This document shows positions 17,353 to 26,152 of a stretch of DNA of 64,000 nt, piece after piece. Origin of the DNA: JAUWCL01 sp964599375 (lineage in GTDB: Bacteria > Krumholzibacteriota > Krumholzibacteriia > Krumholzibacteriales > Krumholzibacteriaceae); NCBI GenBank assembly GCA_964599375.1, contig CAZREW010000014.1:16133-80132 (forward strand). Direction: 5' to 3'. A program made the translations under genes and the position numbers. Positions within the stretch are counted from its first letter, which is position 1. Each line of letters begins with the position of its first letter. Below the pieces are notes generated by a model. The model saw nothing but the letters and a program-made list of their open reading frames with translations. It was not told the DNA's origin and did not search any database.

Positions 17353-18123
17353 CTATCTGCCCTCTGCCTTGTTCTTGATTATCTGCGCCTGCGTCCTCGT
17401 GAGCTTAATCTCCGTCGACTGGCTGTCGTCGAGCGTCATGACGAAATTGCCTCCCGACCAGGGGACTATCTCGCCTATCTTCCCGACGTTGACGATACCG
17501 ACCGAGCCGAGCCGCAGAAAGACCGCCGGGTCGAGCTGGACCTCGAGTTCGTCGAGGTCGGAGTAGTTCGTGATGAAATCTCCGTCTTCCGTATGGGCTA
17601 TCACCTCGGGGCCGCGCTTTTCGAGCATCGCGACCCTTCCCGAGTCGACGAGGTCAATCCCGCCCCTGGTTTTCACTACTATCCTGGGAAGAAACTTCCT
17701 GCCGACATGTATCGCTCCGGCAAGCTTCCTGAGCTTCTCGACGAACTCGCCCCTCGATGGCATAGCCGCCTTCGCCCTCTCGACCGCTTCGGCCAGGCGG
17801 TCCTTGTCGACCGGCTTGAGCAGGTAGTCGACTGCGTTGATCTCGAACGCCTTTATCGCGTACTGGTCGTAGGCCGTGGTGAAGACTATCAGCGGGACGT
17901 CCCCCGAGTCGACCAGCTTCCTCACGACGCCGAATCCGTCGAGGACCGGCATCTGGATGTCCAGGAATATCATGTCGGGGGCGAGCCGGGCCGCCATCTC
18001 GACCGCTTCCTCTCCGCCAGAGGCCTCGCCTGCGACCTCGATGCCGCCGACCTGCTCGAGCAGGTATCTCATCTCGTCACGCGCCAGCTTCTCGTCATCA
18101 ACGATCAGTGCACGTACCGGCAA
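17353..18123 (-). CDS. LytTR-family response regulator
   Basis: 256 residues from a TTG at 18123 with GGGGGAAGG upstream; this overlaps the kinase gene by 26 nt. Residues 1-120 are a CheY-like receiver: acidic pocket DDE at 9-11, phospho-acceptor Asp55 (FLDIQMP), and Lys in LLKPVDK. The C-terminal part is a LytTR DNA-binding domain (KFLPRIVVKTRGGIDLVD onward). It is the partner of the LytS-type kinase directly upstream. Target genes are unknown, but lpdA and the M16 peptidase follow in the same direction. Confidence 0.9.
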   Translation of the reverse strand: MPVRALIVDDEKLARDEMRYLLEQVGGIEVAGEASGGEEAVEMAARLAPDMIFLDIQMPVLDGFGVVRKLVDSGDVPLIVFTTAYDQYAIKAFEINAVDYLLKPVDKDRLAEAVERAKAAMPSRGEFVEKLRKLAGAIHVGRKFLPRIVVKTRGGIDLVDSGRVAMLEKRGPEVIAHTEDGDFITNYSDLDELEVQLDPAVFLRLGSVGIVNVGKIGEIVPWSGGNFVMTLDDSQSTEIKLTRTQAQIIKNKAEGR

Positions 18124-19435
18124 TTGCCTTCCCCCTTCCGGCGGATCCGGGGATGAAAAGCCTGACGACCGCTCCCCCTCCGGGTCGCGCATCGATCTTG
18201 ATCCTTCCCTCTCCGCACGAGTATATATCGAGTCTCTCGGCGACGTTTCGCAGGCCAACGCCCTTCGGAAAGAGCGAGGCCGCATCGAGCGGTCCCGTCT
18301 CGGGACCATCGTTCTCTATCGTTATCTCGGTGCCTCCCCTGACCTCCGCGGAGCTTATGCGGACGGTCCCGCCCTGCGTCCTGCAGGCTATGCCGTGCTT
18401 GACCGCGTTCTCGACGAGCGGCTGGAGAAGAAGCGACGGCACCTGGACGCCGAGTGTCCTCTCGTCGAGCTCCTTGACGACCCTGAACCTGTCGTCCCCG
18501 AAACGTACGCTCTCTATCGAGAGGTAATCGTCGAGGAAATCGATCTCGCTCGCGAGTGTGTGGGTATCCCCCGTATCGTCGAGGGACTTCCTGAATATCG
18601 ACGAAAGCCTTCTGGTCATCTCCCTTGCACGCTCCGAGTCGGTCCTGATAAGAGACGTTATCGAATTGAGCGTGTTGAACAGGAAGTGCGGGTTTATCTG
18701 GCTCCGCAGCGTAGTCAGTCTTGCGTGCACGAGCTGCTTCTCCTCCTCGCGGTATATCAGCTCGTTTCGCGCGTTGGAGGCAAGCTTCAGCGCCAGCCCG
18801 ACGGTGTAGACGAGCACGGCCAGGTCTATCGTTATGAAGAGCCAGTCCCTCGTCGGATATCCGTATATCAGCCCCGCCATGCCGTACCTCTCGAGAAGCG
18901 CGTAGCGCAGGAGCGCGAACCCGATGCACAGCACGACCGGGATGAAGTTCCTGTCGATAGAGACGTGGAAGAGCCGCTCGAAGAAATTGTAGACGGCGAG
19001 GAAGGGATTGAGCGAATAGCTCCATACCTCGCCCCCCCTGCCGAGCCTCGAGTAGGTGAATCCCGAGACAAGGCCGGCCGCCGTGTAGAGCGGCAGGGAT
19101 ACCGTCTCCCCGATCAGGAAGCATGTCATCCCTATGGCGAATCCCGTCCCCGCTCCTACCCATGTACCTCCTATGAGCCCGGCGAAGACCGCCCCCTCCA
19201 GAGACAGGTCCATCGCCGCCTGCGCCGACATCTTCCTTATAAGGACGCCGATAGAGAAGATCACCGCGAGCAGCACGGTCAGCTTTACCTTCTCCACTGC
19301 GGGAACGGACACCTTTACCAGTATCTCCCCGGTGAAGCGGAACCCCAGCACGAGGCTCGTTATCCCCGCCATGACGGCAAGCCTGAGCAGAAGGTTTATA
19401 AGGGCGAGCTGGTCCTGTGTGAAAGCAAGCGGCAT
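18098..19435 (-). CDS. LytS-type sensor histidine kinase
   Basis: 445 residues. The first 220 hold about six hydrophobic segments typical of the 5TM-LYT input domain. The His_kinase region has RSQINPHFLFNTLNSI with His250, followed by an HATPase domain (PLVENAVKHGI as N box, GVGLRNVAERL as G box). This family autophosphorylates and signals to LytTR regulators, here the overlapping downstream gene. The ATG follows GGAG by 8 nt. The stimulus is unknown; family members respond to pyruvate or membrane potential. Confidence 0.9.
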   Translation of the reverse strand: MPLAFTQDQLALINLLLRLAVMAGITSLVLGFRFTGEILVKVSVPAVEKVKLTVLLAVIFSIGVLIRKMSAQAAMDLSLEGAVFAGLIGGTWVGAGTGFAIGMTCFLIGETVSLPLYTAAGLVSGFTYSRLGRGGEVWSYSLNPFLAVYNFFERLFHVSIDRNFIPVVLCIGFALLRYALLERYGMAGLIYGYPTRDWLFITIDLAVLVYTVGLALKLASNARNELIYREEEKQLVHARLTTLRSQINPHFLFNTLNSITSLIRTDSERAREMTRRLSSIFRKSLDDTGDTHTLASEIDFLDDYLSIESVRFGDDRFRVVKELDERTLGVQVPSLLLQPLVENAVKHGIACRTQGGTVRISSAEVRGGTEITIENDGPETGPLDAASLFPKGVGLRNVAERLDIYSCGEGRIKIDARPGGGAVVRLFIPGSAGRGKAIAGTCTDR

Positions 19436-19459
19436 CCGTGTCTCCAGACCGCGGCGCCG

Positions 19460-20041
19460 TCACATGCGCCGTCGGTACATCGCCAGTATCATATCCTCGT
19501 ACTTGTCGGCCCGGAAGAGGCCCGCGAATGTAGTCAGCAGGTAGTCATCCCTCGTTACGATGTGCGATGTCGGCAGCTTCCTCGGACGGCCGAACCTGCC
19601 AGGGTCCCCTCCAGGCAGGAGCACCTCGAACTTCACATCGTTCGTCTTTATGAAGGAGTTCACCCGCGCGGAGTCTTTCAGGTCCGTGAGCACGCCTATG
19701 ACGGTCACGTTAAGGTGGAACTTGCGCTGGACCTCGTTCATTATCGGCACCAGCTTCCGCGAATCCTCGTTCCAGGTGGCCATGTAGTTGACCACGAGTA
19801 TCTTTCGGCCATAATCGGAGATCTTCTTCTCTCTGCCGTCGAGCGTCCTGAATGTGACGTCGGCGACGCTTCCCTTGTATGTGTCCCCGGCGGTCGAATC
19901 CGTTGCCGCCGCGGTCCCGGTCTCCCCCGCGCCTGCGGCCTTCCCGGCATCGCCTCCCTCTTTGCCGCCGGAACATGAAAGAGCGAGGAGGACCAGCGCC
20001 GCGGCCGCTGTACCTGTGAACCTTTTCCCGTACAGCCTCAT
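19460..20041 (-). CDS. Thioredoxin-fold lipoprotein lacking the CXXC motif
   Basis: 193 residues. The ATG at 20041 overlaps the stop of the acyl-CoA dehydrogenase gene (TGATG). Lipobox LALSC puts the lipidated Cys at 23, followed by a Gly/Ala/Thr linker. From residue 58 the sequence has the TlpA/AhpC-TSA fold: DVTFRTLDGREKKISDY, ILVVNYMATW, then NEDSRKL where TlpA-type oxidoreductases have CxxC. Both cysteines are thus replaced (Asn91, Ser94), so it is unlikely to be a thiol oxidoreductase. A structural or binding role on the membrane is more likely. Confidence 0.82.
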   Translation of the reverse strand: MRLYGKRFTGTAAAALVLLALSCSGGKEGGDAGKAAGAGETGTAAATDSTAGDTYKGSVADVTFRTLDGREKKISDYGRKILVVNYMATWNEDSRKLVPIMNEVQRKFHLNVTVIGVLTDLKDSARVNSFIKTNDVKFEVLLPGGDPGRFGRPRKLPTSHIVTRDDYLLTTFAGLFRADKYEDMILAMYRRRM

Positions 20042-21192
20042 CAGCGCTCCTTGATAAGCTGGCCCGCGATCGTGTTCTTCTGGATCTCCTTGGTGCCCTC
20101 GTAGATCTCGGCTATCTTCGCGTCGCGGTAGTAACGCTCCACCTCGTACTCGGTCATGTATCCGTACCCGCCTAGGATCTGTATCGCCTCGTCGGCGACC
20201 ATCACGGCCGTCTTCGCGGCGACGTACTTCGCCATCGAGGTCAACTTCGGGTCGATCCTTCCCTTGTCGAAGTTCCACGCCGCCTTGTAGGTCAGCAGCC
20301 TGGCGTACTCGATCGCGGTCGCCATGTCGGCGAGCTTGTGCTGGGTGACCTGGAACTTCGCCAGCGGCCTGCCGAACTGCTCGCGCTCGAGCGCGTAGTC
20401 GATCGCCCTGTCAAACGCCCCCTGCGCGATACCGAGCGCGGTCGCGGCTATCTCAATGCGGCTCTCGTCGAAGAACTCGAGGACCTGGTAGAAACCCTTG
20501 CCCTCCTTGCCGATGATGCTGCTCTCCGGGACGCGGACGTTGTCGAAGATCACCTCTGCAGTAGAGGTCATCTTGATCCCCATCTTGGCGCCAACGTCCT
20601 CTGTCGAGAGCCCTTCGGAATCCTTAGGCACAAGGATCGTCGTCATCCCCCTGTACGAGGGCTCGGCCTTGTCGTCTGTCTGGCAGAGCACGATGTAGAA
20701 ATCTGCGATCTGCCCGTTAGTGATGAACATCTTATTGCCGTTTATCACCCACGATCCGCCTTCCTTCACGGCTCTCGTGTCCATGCGCGTTATGTCGCTC
20801 CCGTGGTTCGCCTCGGTAAAAGCGCCGGCCGATATCATCTCTCCCTTCGCCACGGCGGCGAGATACTTCTTTCTCTGCTCATCCGTACCGTTGCGCATGA
20901 TAATCTCGGAGGCGAAATCGGAGAGGGCCAGGGCCGTCCCGAGACCCGAATCGCGCCTGCAGAACGCCTCGACCACGAGTACGTTCTCAATTACACCGAG
21001 TCCCGATCCGCCCGCGTCGTCCGGGAAATGGAGCCCGATGAACCCGAGCTCGCTTGCCTTCTTCCAGAGCTCCCTCGGGAAGGAATGCTCCTCCTCGTGC
21101 CTGAGCGCCAGTTCCCTTGTGAATTCACCTTTTGCAAAGCTGCTTGCCGCTTCCTGGATGTCCTTCTGTTCGGTGGTGAGCTCGAAATCCAT
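20041..21192 (-). CDS. Acyl-CoA dehydrogenase
   Basis: 383 residues from the ATG at 21192 (GGAGGAG upstream; the frame extends further but without the family N-terminus). It contains AFTEANHGSDITRM, the FAD-contact WVINGNKMFITNG and RVPESSIIG, LGGYGYMTEYEVERYYRDAK, and the catalytic base Glu365 in IYEGTKEIQ. It forms trans-2-enoyl-CoA and passes electrons to ETF. Short-chain or branched-chain specificity cannot be fixed by eye. It heads the run of genes down to the M16 peptidase. Confidence 0.94.
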   Translation of the reverse strand: MDFELTTEQKDIQEAASSFAKGEFTRELALRHEEEHSFPRELWKKASELGFIGLHFPDDAGGSGLGVIENVLVVEAFCRRDSGLGTALALSDFASEIIMRNGTDEQRKKYLAAVAKGEMISAGAFTEANHGSDITRMDTRAVKEGGSWVINGNKMFITNGQIADFYIVLCQTDDKAEPSYRGMTTILVPKDSEGLSTEDVGAKMGIKMTSTAEVIFDNVRVPESSIIGKEGKGFYQVLEFFDESRIEIAATALGIAQGAFDRAIDYALEREQFGRPLAKFQVTQHKLADMATAIEYARLLTYKAAWNFDKGRIDPKLTSMAKYVAAKTAVMVADEAIQILGGYGYMTEYEVERYYRDAKIAEIYEGTKEIQKNTIAGQLIKER

Positions 21193-21277
21193 CTTCTCCT
21201 CCCGGCGGCCGTGTCGAACGGCTTGAAAAATAACCCGATATGATATCTTAACCCTTGAAATTGCTGTAAGTTCCGAG

Positions 21278-21307
21278 AGTCTACCAGATGCCATGCGGGT
21301 AAATCAA
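21278..21307 (-). promoter_or_regulatory. Candidate promoter for the acyl-CoA dehydrogenase operon
   Basis: TTGATT, 18 nt, TAGACT on the minus strand, about 85 nt before the start codon, in the divergent 182-base gap. No convincing promoter for the plus-strand neighbour was found in this gap. Confidence 0.45.
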
Positions 21308-21374
21308 CAGATAGTTAGAACCCGCTCCGGGGTATGGAACGGTTTTTGCGAAATACTTACCCGGAGTGTGATAA

Positions 21375-22688
21375 ATGAGAGTCTTTGTTGTGATTTCGGC
21401 CGTTTTTCTGGTGGCGGGCCTGCTCGCCCCGCCTCTGCATGCCCAGTCCTTGTCCAGGATAGAGGCCGAACGCCTCTTCGTCGAGGCCCAGAAATCCCTC
21501 GCGCGCGGAGACGACGTGAAGGCCGAGGACTACCTGATGAAGGCACTCAAGTACGACGACTCGTTCACCTCGGCGGTCTGGCAGCTCTCGCAGATATACG
21601 AGAAGCGCGGCCAGCTCGAGTACTCCCGCGAGCTACTGCTGAGGGGGCTCCAGCAGGAGCCGGACGCGACCTGGGCGAGAGACAAGCTGGCCCGGATGGA
21701 AAAGACTCTTACAGGCAAGCTCCTCGCCGAGGCCGAGAGCCTGATGAGCAGCGGGAAATACGACCTCGCGATCCCGAAGCTCTCGCTCTACCTCGGAATA
21801 AAGCCGTACGATCCCGTTCCGCTCGTGCAGATAGCCAGATGCCACCTCGCCATGAACAACCTCGAATCCGCCAAGGAGTACCTCGTGCAGGCGGCAGAGC
21901 GCGATCCGTCGAACACGGATGTTAAAGCGCTTCTCGACGAGGTCGAGAGGCGTTTCGACAGGGCCGAGGTCGAGAAGGCGCTGGGCAGGGCGCGCACAGT
22001 CCTCGCCACATACACATATGAAACGAAGGGCCAGGCGGAGAAGGCGCTCAGCGACGTCCTTGCTCTCGATCCTGAGAACGCCTGGGCAAGAGAGCAGCTA
22101 AGGGAGATAGCTCTGCTCGAGGAGGAACGCAAAGTCGCGCCGGCGCAGGAGACCGTGGCCAGGAGCGTCGGGATGGGCGTCGAGAAAGGCGTCGAGGCGA
22201 TAAAGACTCTCGAGGAGCCTACCTCTCGCGTCATATCGGTGCTCAGGTCGAACATACTTATCATCCTTATGGTCGTCATCGCCGCTCTACTGGGGCTGAA
22301 CCTCAGGCGCAGGGCGACGTCCCGCAGTTTCCCGCTGCAGGGAAGCCTCTCGCTCATACCGATACTTGATATCGTCTCCCTGCTCAACAGCAACCTCAAG
22401 TCGGGGATGCTCCAGATCGTCTCGCAGGCCGGACGAGGGGAGGTCTTCTTCGAGAAGGGCGAGATAGTGCACGCCCGGATGAAGAGCTGGGACGGCAAGT
22501 CGGCGTTCCACAAGATCATGGCCCTTCGAAGCGGCCGCTACACCTTCAACAACCATCTTCCGAACGTGCGCCACACGATCAGCGAACCCCTGAGCCTCCT
22601 TCTACTCTCGATGAGGTCGCAGGACCAGGAGAAGAAGAAGACTCCTTCCAGGATAGCGGCAAGGCAGAAGGAAGAGATCTTCAACTGA
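21375..22688 (+). CDS. TPR protein with membrane anchor and C-terminal PATAN (DUF4388) domain
   Basis: 437 residues. Signal peptide (1-23, ending LHAQ), a TPR array (about 28-245) and one membrane helix (293-309). Residues 322-400 are a PATAN/DUF4388 domain: GSLSLIPILDIVSLL, SGMLQIV, GEVFFEKGEIVHA, GRYTF. TPRs are thus predicted outside and PATAN inside the inner membrane. PATAN domains are adaptors in signalling and gliding-related systems. It is convergent with the histidine kinase gene at 22777. Confidence 0.85.
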   Translation: MRVFVVISAVFLVAGLLAPPLHAQSLSRIEAERLFVEAQKSLARGDDVKAEDYLMKALKYDDSFTSAVWQLSQIYEKRGQLEYSRELLLRGLQQEPDATWARDKLARMEKTLTGKLLAEAESLMSSGKYDLAIPKLSLYLGIKPYDPVPLVQIARCHLAMNNLESAKEYLVQAAERDPSNTDVKALLDEVERRFDRAEVEKALGRARTVLATYTYETKGQAEKALSDVLALDPENAWAREQLREIALLEEERKVAPAQETVARSVGMGVEKGVEAIKTLEEPTSRVISVLRSNILIILMVVIAALLGLNLRRRATSRSFPLQGSLSLIPILDIVSLLNSNLKSGMLQIVSQAGRGEVFFEKGEIVHARMKSWDGKSAFHKIMALRSGRYTFNNHLPNVRHTISEPLSLLLLSMRSQDQEKKKTPSRIAARQKEEIFN

Positions 22689-22776
22689 CCATCGCCGCGT
22701 CCGGGACGTATCTGCGGCCTTCGCCATCCATATATACCTGTAATATCGACTGGATCTCCGGCGCGTTGGCCGGCTG

Positions 22777-24246
22777 TCAGATGTCGAGTATCTCGGATTC
22801 GGGCACGCACTCTCCCGCAACGCGGCTGTAACGGGTCTCCCACCTTAGTGACGGGATCATCTGCTCCCCGCTCCTGCGGCATGTCTCGATGAACTTCTCG
22901 TGCACGTTCTTCATTATACCCTCTATGTCATCGATGCATTTGCCGACTATGAAGTGGACCCACGATGAGCCGTCCTCTCCCCTTGAGACGATATGCTCCT
23001 CTGTCAGGATCGAGCACATGACCCTCTCGAGTGTGCCTGTCACCGCCGGATTATCGTTCGGGGCCCCGACCATCCTCATGTCGATCAGGCAGAATTCGCT
23101 TCCGGTGAAATCAGCCCGCTCTATCATCATGTGAAGCGGGCTGACGAGGTCCTTTTCCCTGTCGAAGGCGGGCTCGAGCGGCAGCCTGATGCTTATCGTG
23201 TTCCCCGAGCTGATCTCGAGCTCGGCGTCGAGTGCGTCGGCCAGCCTGCCTAGGACCAGCCCCCTGTGGGCCTCGTGGAAAGAGAGATAGTCCCTCAGGC
23301 CCTCCCTTACCGATCTGATCCATCCGCTTGTCCGCGGCCTGAGATATATCTTGAGGCTCCTCTCCAGGCCGCCGTGATAGCAGAGTTCTTCCTTGACGGC
23401 CGAGCTGCACTCGATGAACGGCGCCTCGCCGAGCCAGGTATTGTAGGCTTCGATCGCCGTTACGATAAAATCCTTGAGGCTTCCACGCCCGGTGAACACC
23501 GTCATCTCGGGCATGCCTATCTTGAAGCCGCGCAGCTTGCCTTCGTTCTGGAGCTTCTCGAACACGGGCCTGAGGTCATGCCTTGCCCTCGTGAGCACCC
23601 GGCAGACCTTTGTCTCCTCCGACTCGATCATGAATATCTTCTGGAGCTCATCGAGGTTGGTGATGAGCTTCTCGATGTTTCTCCAGCCTATGTCGAGGAG
23701 CTTTTCCCTGTCCTCTCCTTTGAGCGGCTGCTCGCTGAGTATCTTTACCGCGTTGCGGATCGCGGTCAGTGGTGTCCTCATCCTGTGCGAGAGCGACGTG
23801 GCGAACCGCGACCGCAGCTCGTCGAGCTTTTTCCAGCGCGAGAAATCGTGGATGAGAACGTAGAAGGCCGCCACTTCGCCGGGTATGCCTATCGACCTCA
23901 CCTCGAGACCGAGAAGCTTGCGGGTCTCGTGGTCGGGGAGCGTGACGTCCACATATGTCACGGCCGATCCGTTCGACTTGCATTTCTCGAAGAGGCTGTC
24001 GGGACAGCTTCTCTCTATGATCCCGGCGATCTCCACGTCCGTCGAGGCGTAGAGTATCCCGCGGGCACACCTGTTCGCGAACACCGGAGTGCGGGTGCGG
24101 TCGAGTATCACCACGCCCTGCTCAACGGGCTCGAGCAGGCTCTCCAGCACTGAAGGACCGGGTACGCTCAAGCTACCCGCTTTACAGCGCGGATCTGCCG
24201 CCCTTGCGTCGGTCTCAGGTATCGTTTCGGCAGGATGCGTCGCCAT
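22777..24246 (-). CDS. PAS-domain sensor histidine kinase with a divergent ATPase domain
   Basis: 489 residues from the ATG at 24246. A PAS domain (about 30-150: LEPVEQGVVILDRTRTPVFAN) leads to a HisKA helix with SHRMRTPLTAIRNAV, so the phospho-accepting His is present. The expected HATPase N box is poorly recognisable (KDFIVTAIEAYN) and the G boxes are reduced to RGLVLGRLADAL near SIRLPL. About 140 residues follow that match nothing I know. No membrane segment is seen, so it is cytoplasmic. It may bind ATP weakly or act as a phospho-relay. No regulator gene is adjacent. Confidence 0.72.
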   Translation of the reverse strand: MATHPAETIPETDARAADPRCKAGSLSVPGPSVLESLLEPVEQGVVILDRTRTPVFANRCARGILYASTDVEIAGIIERSCPDSLFEKCKSNGSAVTYVDVTLPDHETRKLLGLEVRSIGIPGEVAAFYVLIHDFSRWKKLDELRSRFATSLSHRMRTPLTAIRNAVKILSEQPLKGEDREKLLDIGWRNIEKLITNLDELQKIFMIESEETKVCRVLTRARHDLRPVFEKLQNEGKLRGFKIGMPEMTVFTGRGSLKDFIVTAIEAYNTWLGEAPFIECSSAVKEELCYHGGLERSLKIYLRPRTSGWIRSVREGLRDYLSFHEAHRGLVLGRLADALDAELEISSGNTISIRLPLEPAFDREKDLVSPLHMMIERADFTGSEFCLIDMRMVGAPNDNPAVTGTLERVMCSILTEEHIVSRGEDGSSWVHFIVGKCIDDIEGIMKNVHEKFIETCRRSGEQMIPSLRWETRYSRVAGECVPESEILDI

Positions 24247-24395
24247 CGGTGTATTCCTCGCAGCCAGAGTCTGTCTTGACGAACATCGTGCAACGCAAGG
24301 TACGTGCCTTGTACGGGGGGCAATGTCGCGGAAAGGCTGCGGACTTTGCTCCACAACGGGGAACGATCGGGACATGGCGATTTCGCAGAATGCAT

Positions 24396-25271
24396 TCAGC
24401 GTGTTGTGTTTTCAGGTGGCTGGCCGATCGGCGGCTCTTCCCCCGGCTCGCCGCCGGGACCGGGGCTCTCGGGACCGGGCGCCTTCTTTCGCGCGGCCGG
24501 GAAACGCCAGGTGATGCCGACCTGGACCATCGAGTCCCAGATGCGCTCGAAGCTCTCGCCGGAATCTATCCCGCCGCAGACCCTGACGTCGAGCCCTCCC
24601 TTCAGGCGCGTGCCGGCGCCGAGCAGGTAGACCTCCCTGAAATCGCCGTTCCTGAAATACTGGGCAAATGCCGAGAAATCGATGGTCAGGGCGTTGAAGG
24701 GCCTGACCCCCAGAAGGAGACCGGCCAGGGCGTAATTGTCCGACCTGTATGCTTTCTCCTCGGCCTTCTTTCCGACCAGTGTGTAGGTCGCCGAGCAGCG
24801 AAACTCGAACGTCTCGGACAGCCGCCGCAGCTCGAGGCCGGCCCCGCCGTCGAGGCTCTCTCCGGCGTAGGGCCACAGGCTGGACGATCCGGCAGGTACG
24901 CGCATGTCACCTCTGAGGAAAAGGCCCGAGACCCGCATAGTGTCGCTGAGGATCCTGATCTCGGCGCTGATCATCAAATCGCCGAAACCGTGGTTGTAAT
25001 AACCGGCACGGCGGATGATCGGATAGAGGATCTGTATCCTCACTCGGGTCCGCTCTCCGCTGCGGAACCCCGCTCCGAATGAGAGGGCCGTCGAGTTATC
25101 AGGCTCCCCGTCGACGAACGACTGCGCGATGTCTATGACCGCGCGGGCGGTGTCGACCCTGGCGTAGTAGGCGGGCAGGTTGAGAAAAGGCCCGGTGGCC
25201 ATCGCCGGTCCCGGGACCGTTGCTGTCGATACGGCTGTGAAGATGCAGAAGCTGAGAAACCCGGTCTTCAA
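24396..25271 (-). CDS. Exported protein, probable outer-membrane beta-barrel
   Basis: I do not recognise a named family. The TTG at 25271 (AAAGG upstream, 11 nt after the zinc-ribbon gene) gives 291 residues. The N-terminus KTGFLSFCIFTAVSTATVPGPAMA is a signal peptide. The rest alternates polar and hydrophobic residues in strands of 8-12 with aromatic girdles (FGAGFRSGERTRVRIQILYP, FSAFAQYF, MVQVGITWRF), as in porin-like barrels of the DUF3187 or transport type. The last about 30 residues are Pro/Glu/Gly-rich and unstructured. Confidence 0.62.
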   Translation of the reverse strand: MKTGFLSFCIFTAVSTATVPGPAMATGPFLNLPAYYARVDTARAVIDIAQSFVDGEPDNSTALSFGAGFRSGERTRVRIQILYPIIRRAGYYNHGFGDLMISAEIRILSDTMRVSGLFLRGDMRVPAGSSSLWPYAGESLDGGAGLELRRLSETFEFRCSATYTLVGKKAEEKAYRSDNYALAGLLLGVRPFNALTIDFSAFAQYFRNGDFREVYLLGAGTRLKGGLDVRVCGGIDSGESFERIWDSMVQVGITWRFPAARKKAPGPESPGPGGEPGEEPPIGQPPENTTR

Positions 25272-25282
25272 GGTCAGGCCTT

Positions 25283-25702
25283 TCAGGTCACTCCCTCGAG
25301 AAGACGGATCTTGCCCTGGTTGACGAAGTTGACGATTATGGTCTTCCTGTTCCCCGGGAGCCTTTCCTTCGAGATGACCTTCCCGTAGTCGTTCCACGAC
25401 CTGTGGTAGATCACGTCGTCGATCTCGTACTCGCCCGATTCCACATATTCCTTGGCCTGCTCCCTCTCAGCGGCGTCGATGTCCTCGGGGGCGAGCTCGG
25501 AAGGCTCGACGCTCTCCTCGACCGCGCCATAGCCATTCTCGTCCGTCATGTAGGGAAGGAACCCCTCGCACCCGGGGCATTTGAGCCATATGACGTCGTT
25601 GCTGTCTTCCCCTCCCTCGACGACTTCCATGTCGAAGTCTTTCTTGCAGACACTGCAATGCTGGTTGATCGTCCGCTTCTTTGCGGCCTTGCCGGTAGCC
25701 AA
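25283..25702 (-). CDS. Zinc-ribbon protein with C-terminal UvrD/CarD-like Tudor domain
   Basis: 139 residues. Residues 15-45 hold two CxxC pairs, HCSVCKK and KCPGCEG, forming a zinc ribbon. The middle is acidic. The last 50 residues (YEIDDVIYHRSWNDYGKV, then NFVNQGKIRLLEGV) match the small Tudor-like fold at the C-terminus of UvrD/PcrA and in CarD-type proteins, which contacts RNA polymerase. This suggests a small transcription- or repair-associated protein, by inference. It lies 34 nt downstream of the 60-residue cysteine-rich gene. Confidence 0.75.
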   Translation of the reverse strand: MATGKAAKKRTINQHCSVCKKDFDMEVVEGGEDSNDVIWLKCPGCEGFLPYMTDENGYGAVEESVEPSELAPEDIDAAEREQAKEYVESGEYEIDDVIYHRSWNDYGKVISKERLPGNRKTIIVNFVNQGKIRLLEGVT

Positions 25703-25736
25703 AGCTGTTTACCTCCACCTGAAGAGATGCTGAGGA

Positions 25737-25919
25737 TCAATCCTCGATTTTGCAGCAATCGTCCGCCTCGCGCGCGGCAAGATACCTCATCCCGCAGACC
25801 GGGCATACATGCTTGCCGTCCAGCCTCCCGTCCGCCTCGGCTTTAGCGAGCAACCTGTGGAACTTGACGTAGTTCTTGCTCTTCTGAAGAATCGACCCTT
25901 CGTGTCCTTCCGGCTTCAT
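25737..25919 (-). CDS. Small cysteine-rich protein, probable zinc-binding
   Basis: 60 residues, ATG after GGGAGGAG. A basic helix (LQKSKNYVKFHRLLAKAEADGRL) is followed by VCPVCGMRY and a second cysteine pair in DDCC, enough for one zinc site. I do not recognise the family. It is the first gene of a three-gene unit with a strong promoter, followed by a second zinc-ribbon protein and the barrel-like protein. Confidence 0.7.
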   Translation of the reverse strand: MKPEGHEGSILQKSKNYVKFHRLLAKAEADGRLDGKHVCPVCGMRYLAAREADDCCKIED

Positions 25920-26005
25920 TACTGCTCCTCCCGTCCCTGGACATGAAAGACCCGCACCACACCATGCTGTGGCACTCGAGCCATATTTGCACTATATATG
26001 GTGCT

Positions 26006-26034
26006 TTTATATCACCATCCGGCACAGCCGTCAA
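26006..26034 (-). promoter_or_regulatory. Promoter of the zinc-ribbon operon, with flanking palindromes
   Basis: TTGACG, 17 nt, TATAAA on the minus strand. Two inverted repeats overlap or follow it: GGTG-9-CACC across the -10 (26000-26016) and CCATAT-9-ATATGG (25981-26001) near the transcription start. Either could be an operator. The remainder of the 233-base gap (25920-26152) shows no gene. Confidence 0.7.
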
Positions 26035-26152
26035 CCCTAATCCGCAATATTTTTCATGAACTCAGGCTGCGGAAGCAATATATCACGGATGCCCCGTTAT
26101 TGCAAGGGGGGTGGGCGCCGCAGGGCCATTTGTCGGCCGGTGTGGCCATGGC

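Noticed and set aside
17876..19978. A 700-residue open frame on the plus strand opposite the LytS-like and thioredoxin-like genes
   Set aside because: It is a GC-rich shadow frame: no ribosome site, no recognisable domain, Arg/Pro/His-rich composition, and it covers well-supported genes on the other strand.
24280..24320. CAAGG-6-CCTTG inverted repeat before the PAS kinase gene
   Set aside because: Only 5 bp with no U-run or promoter context; likely chance in GC-rich sequence.
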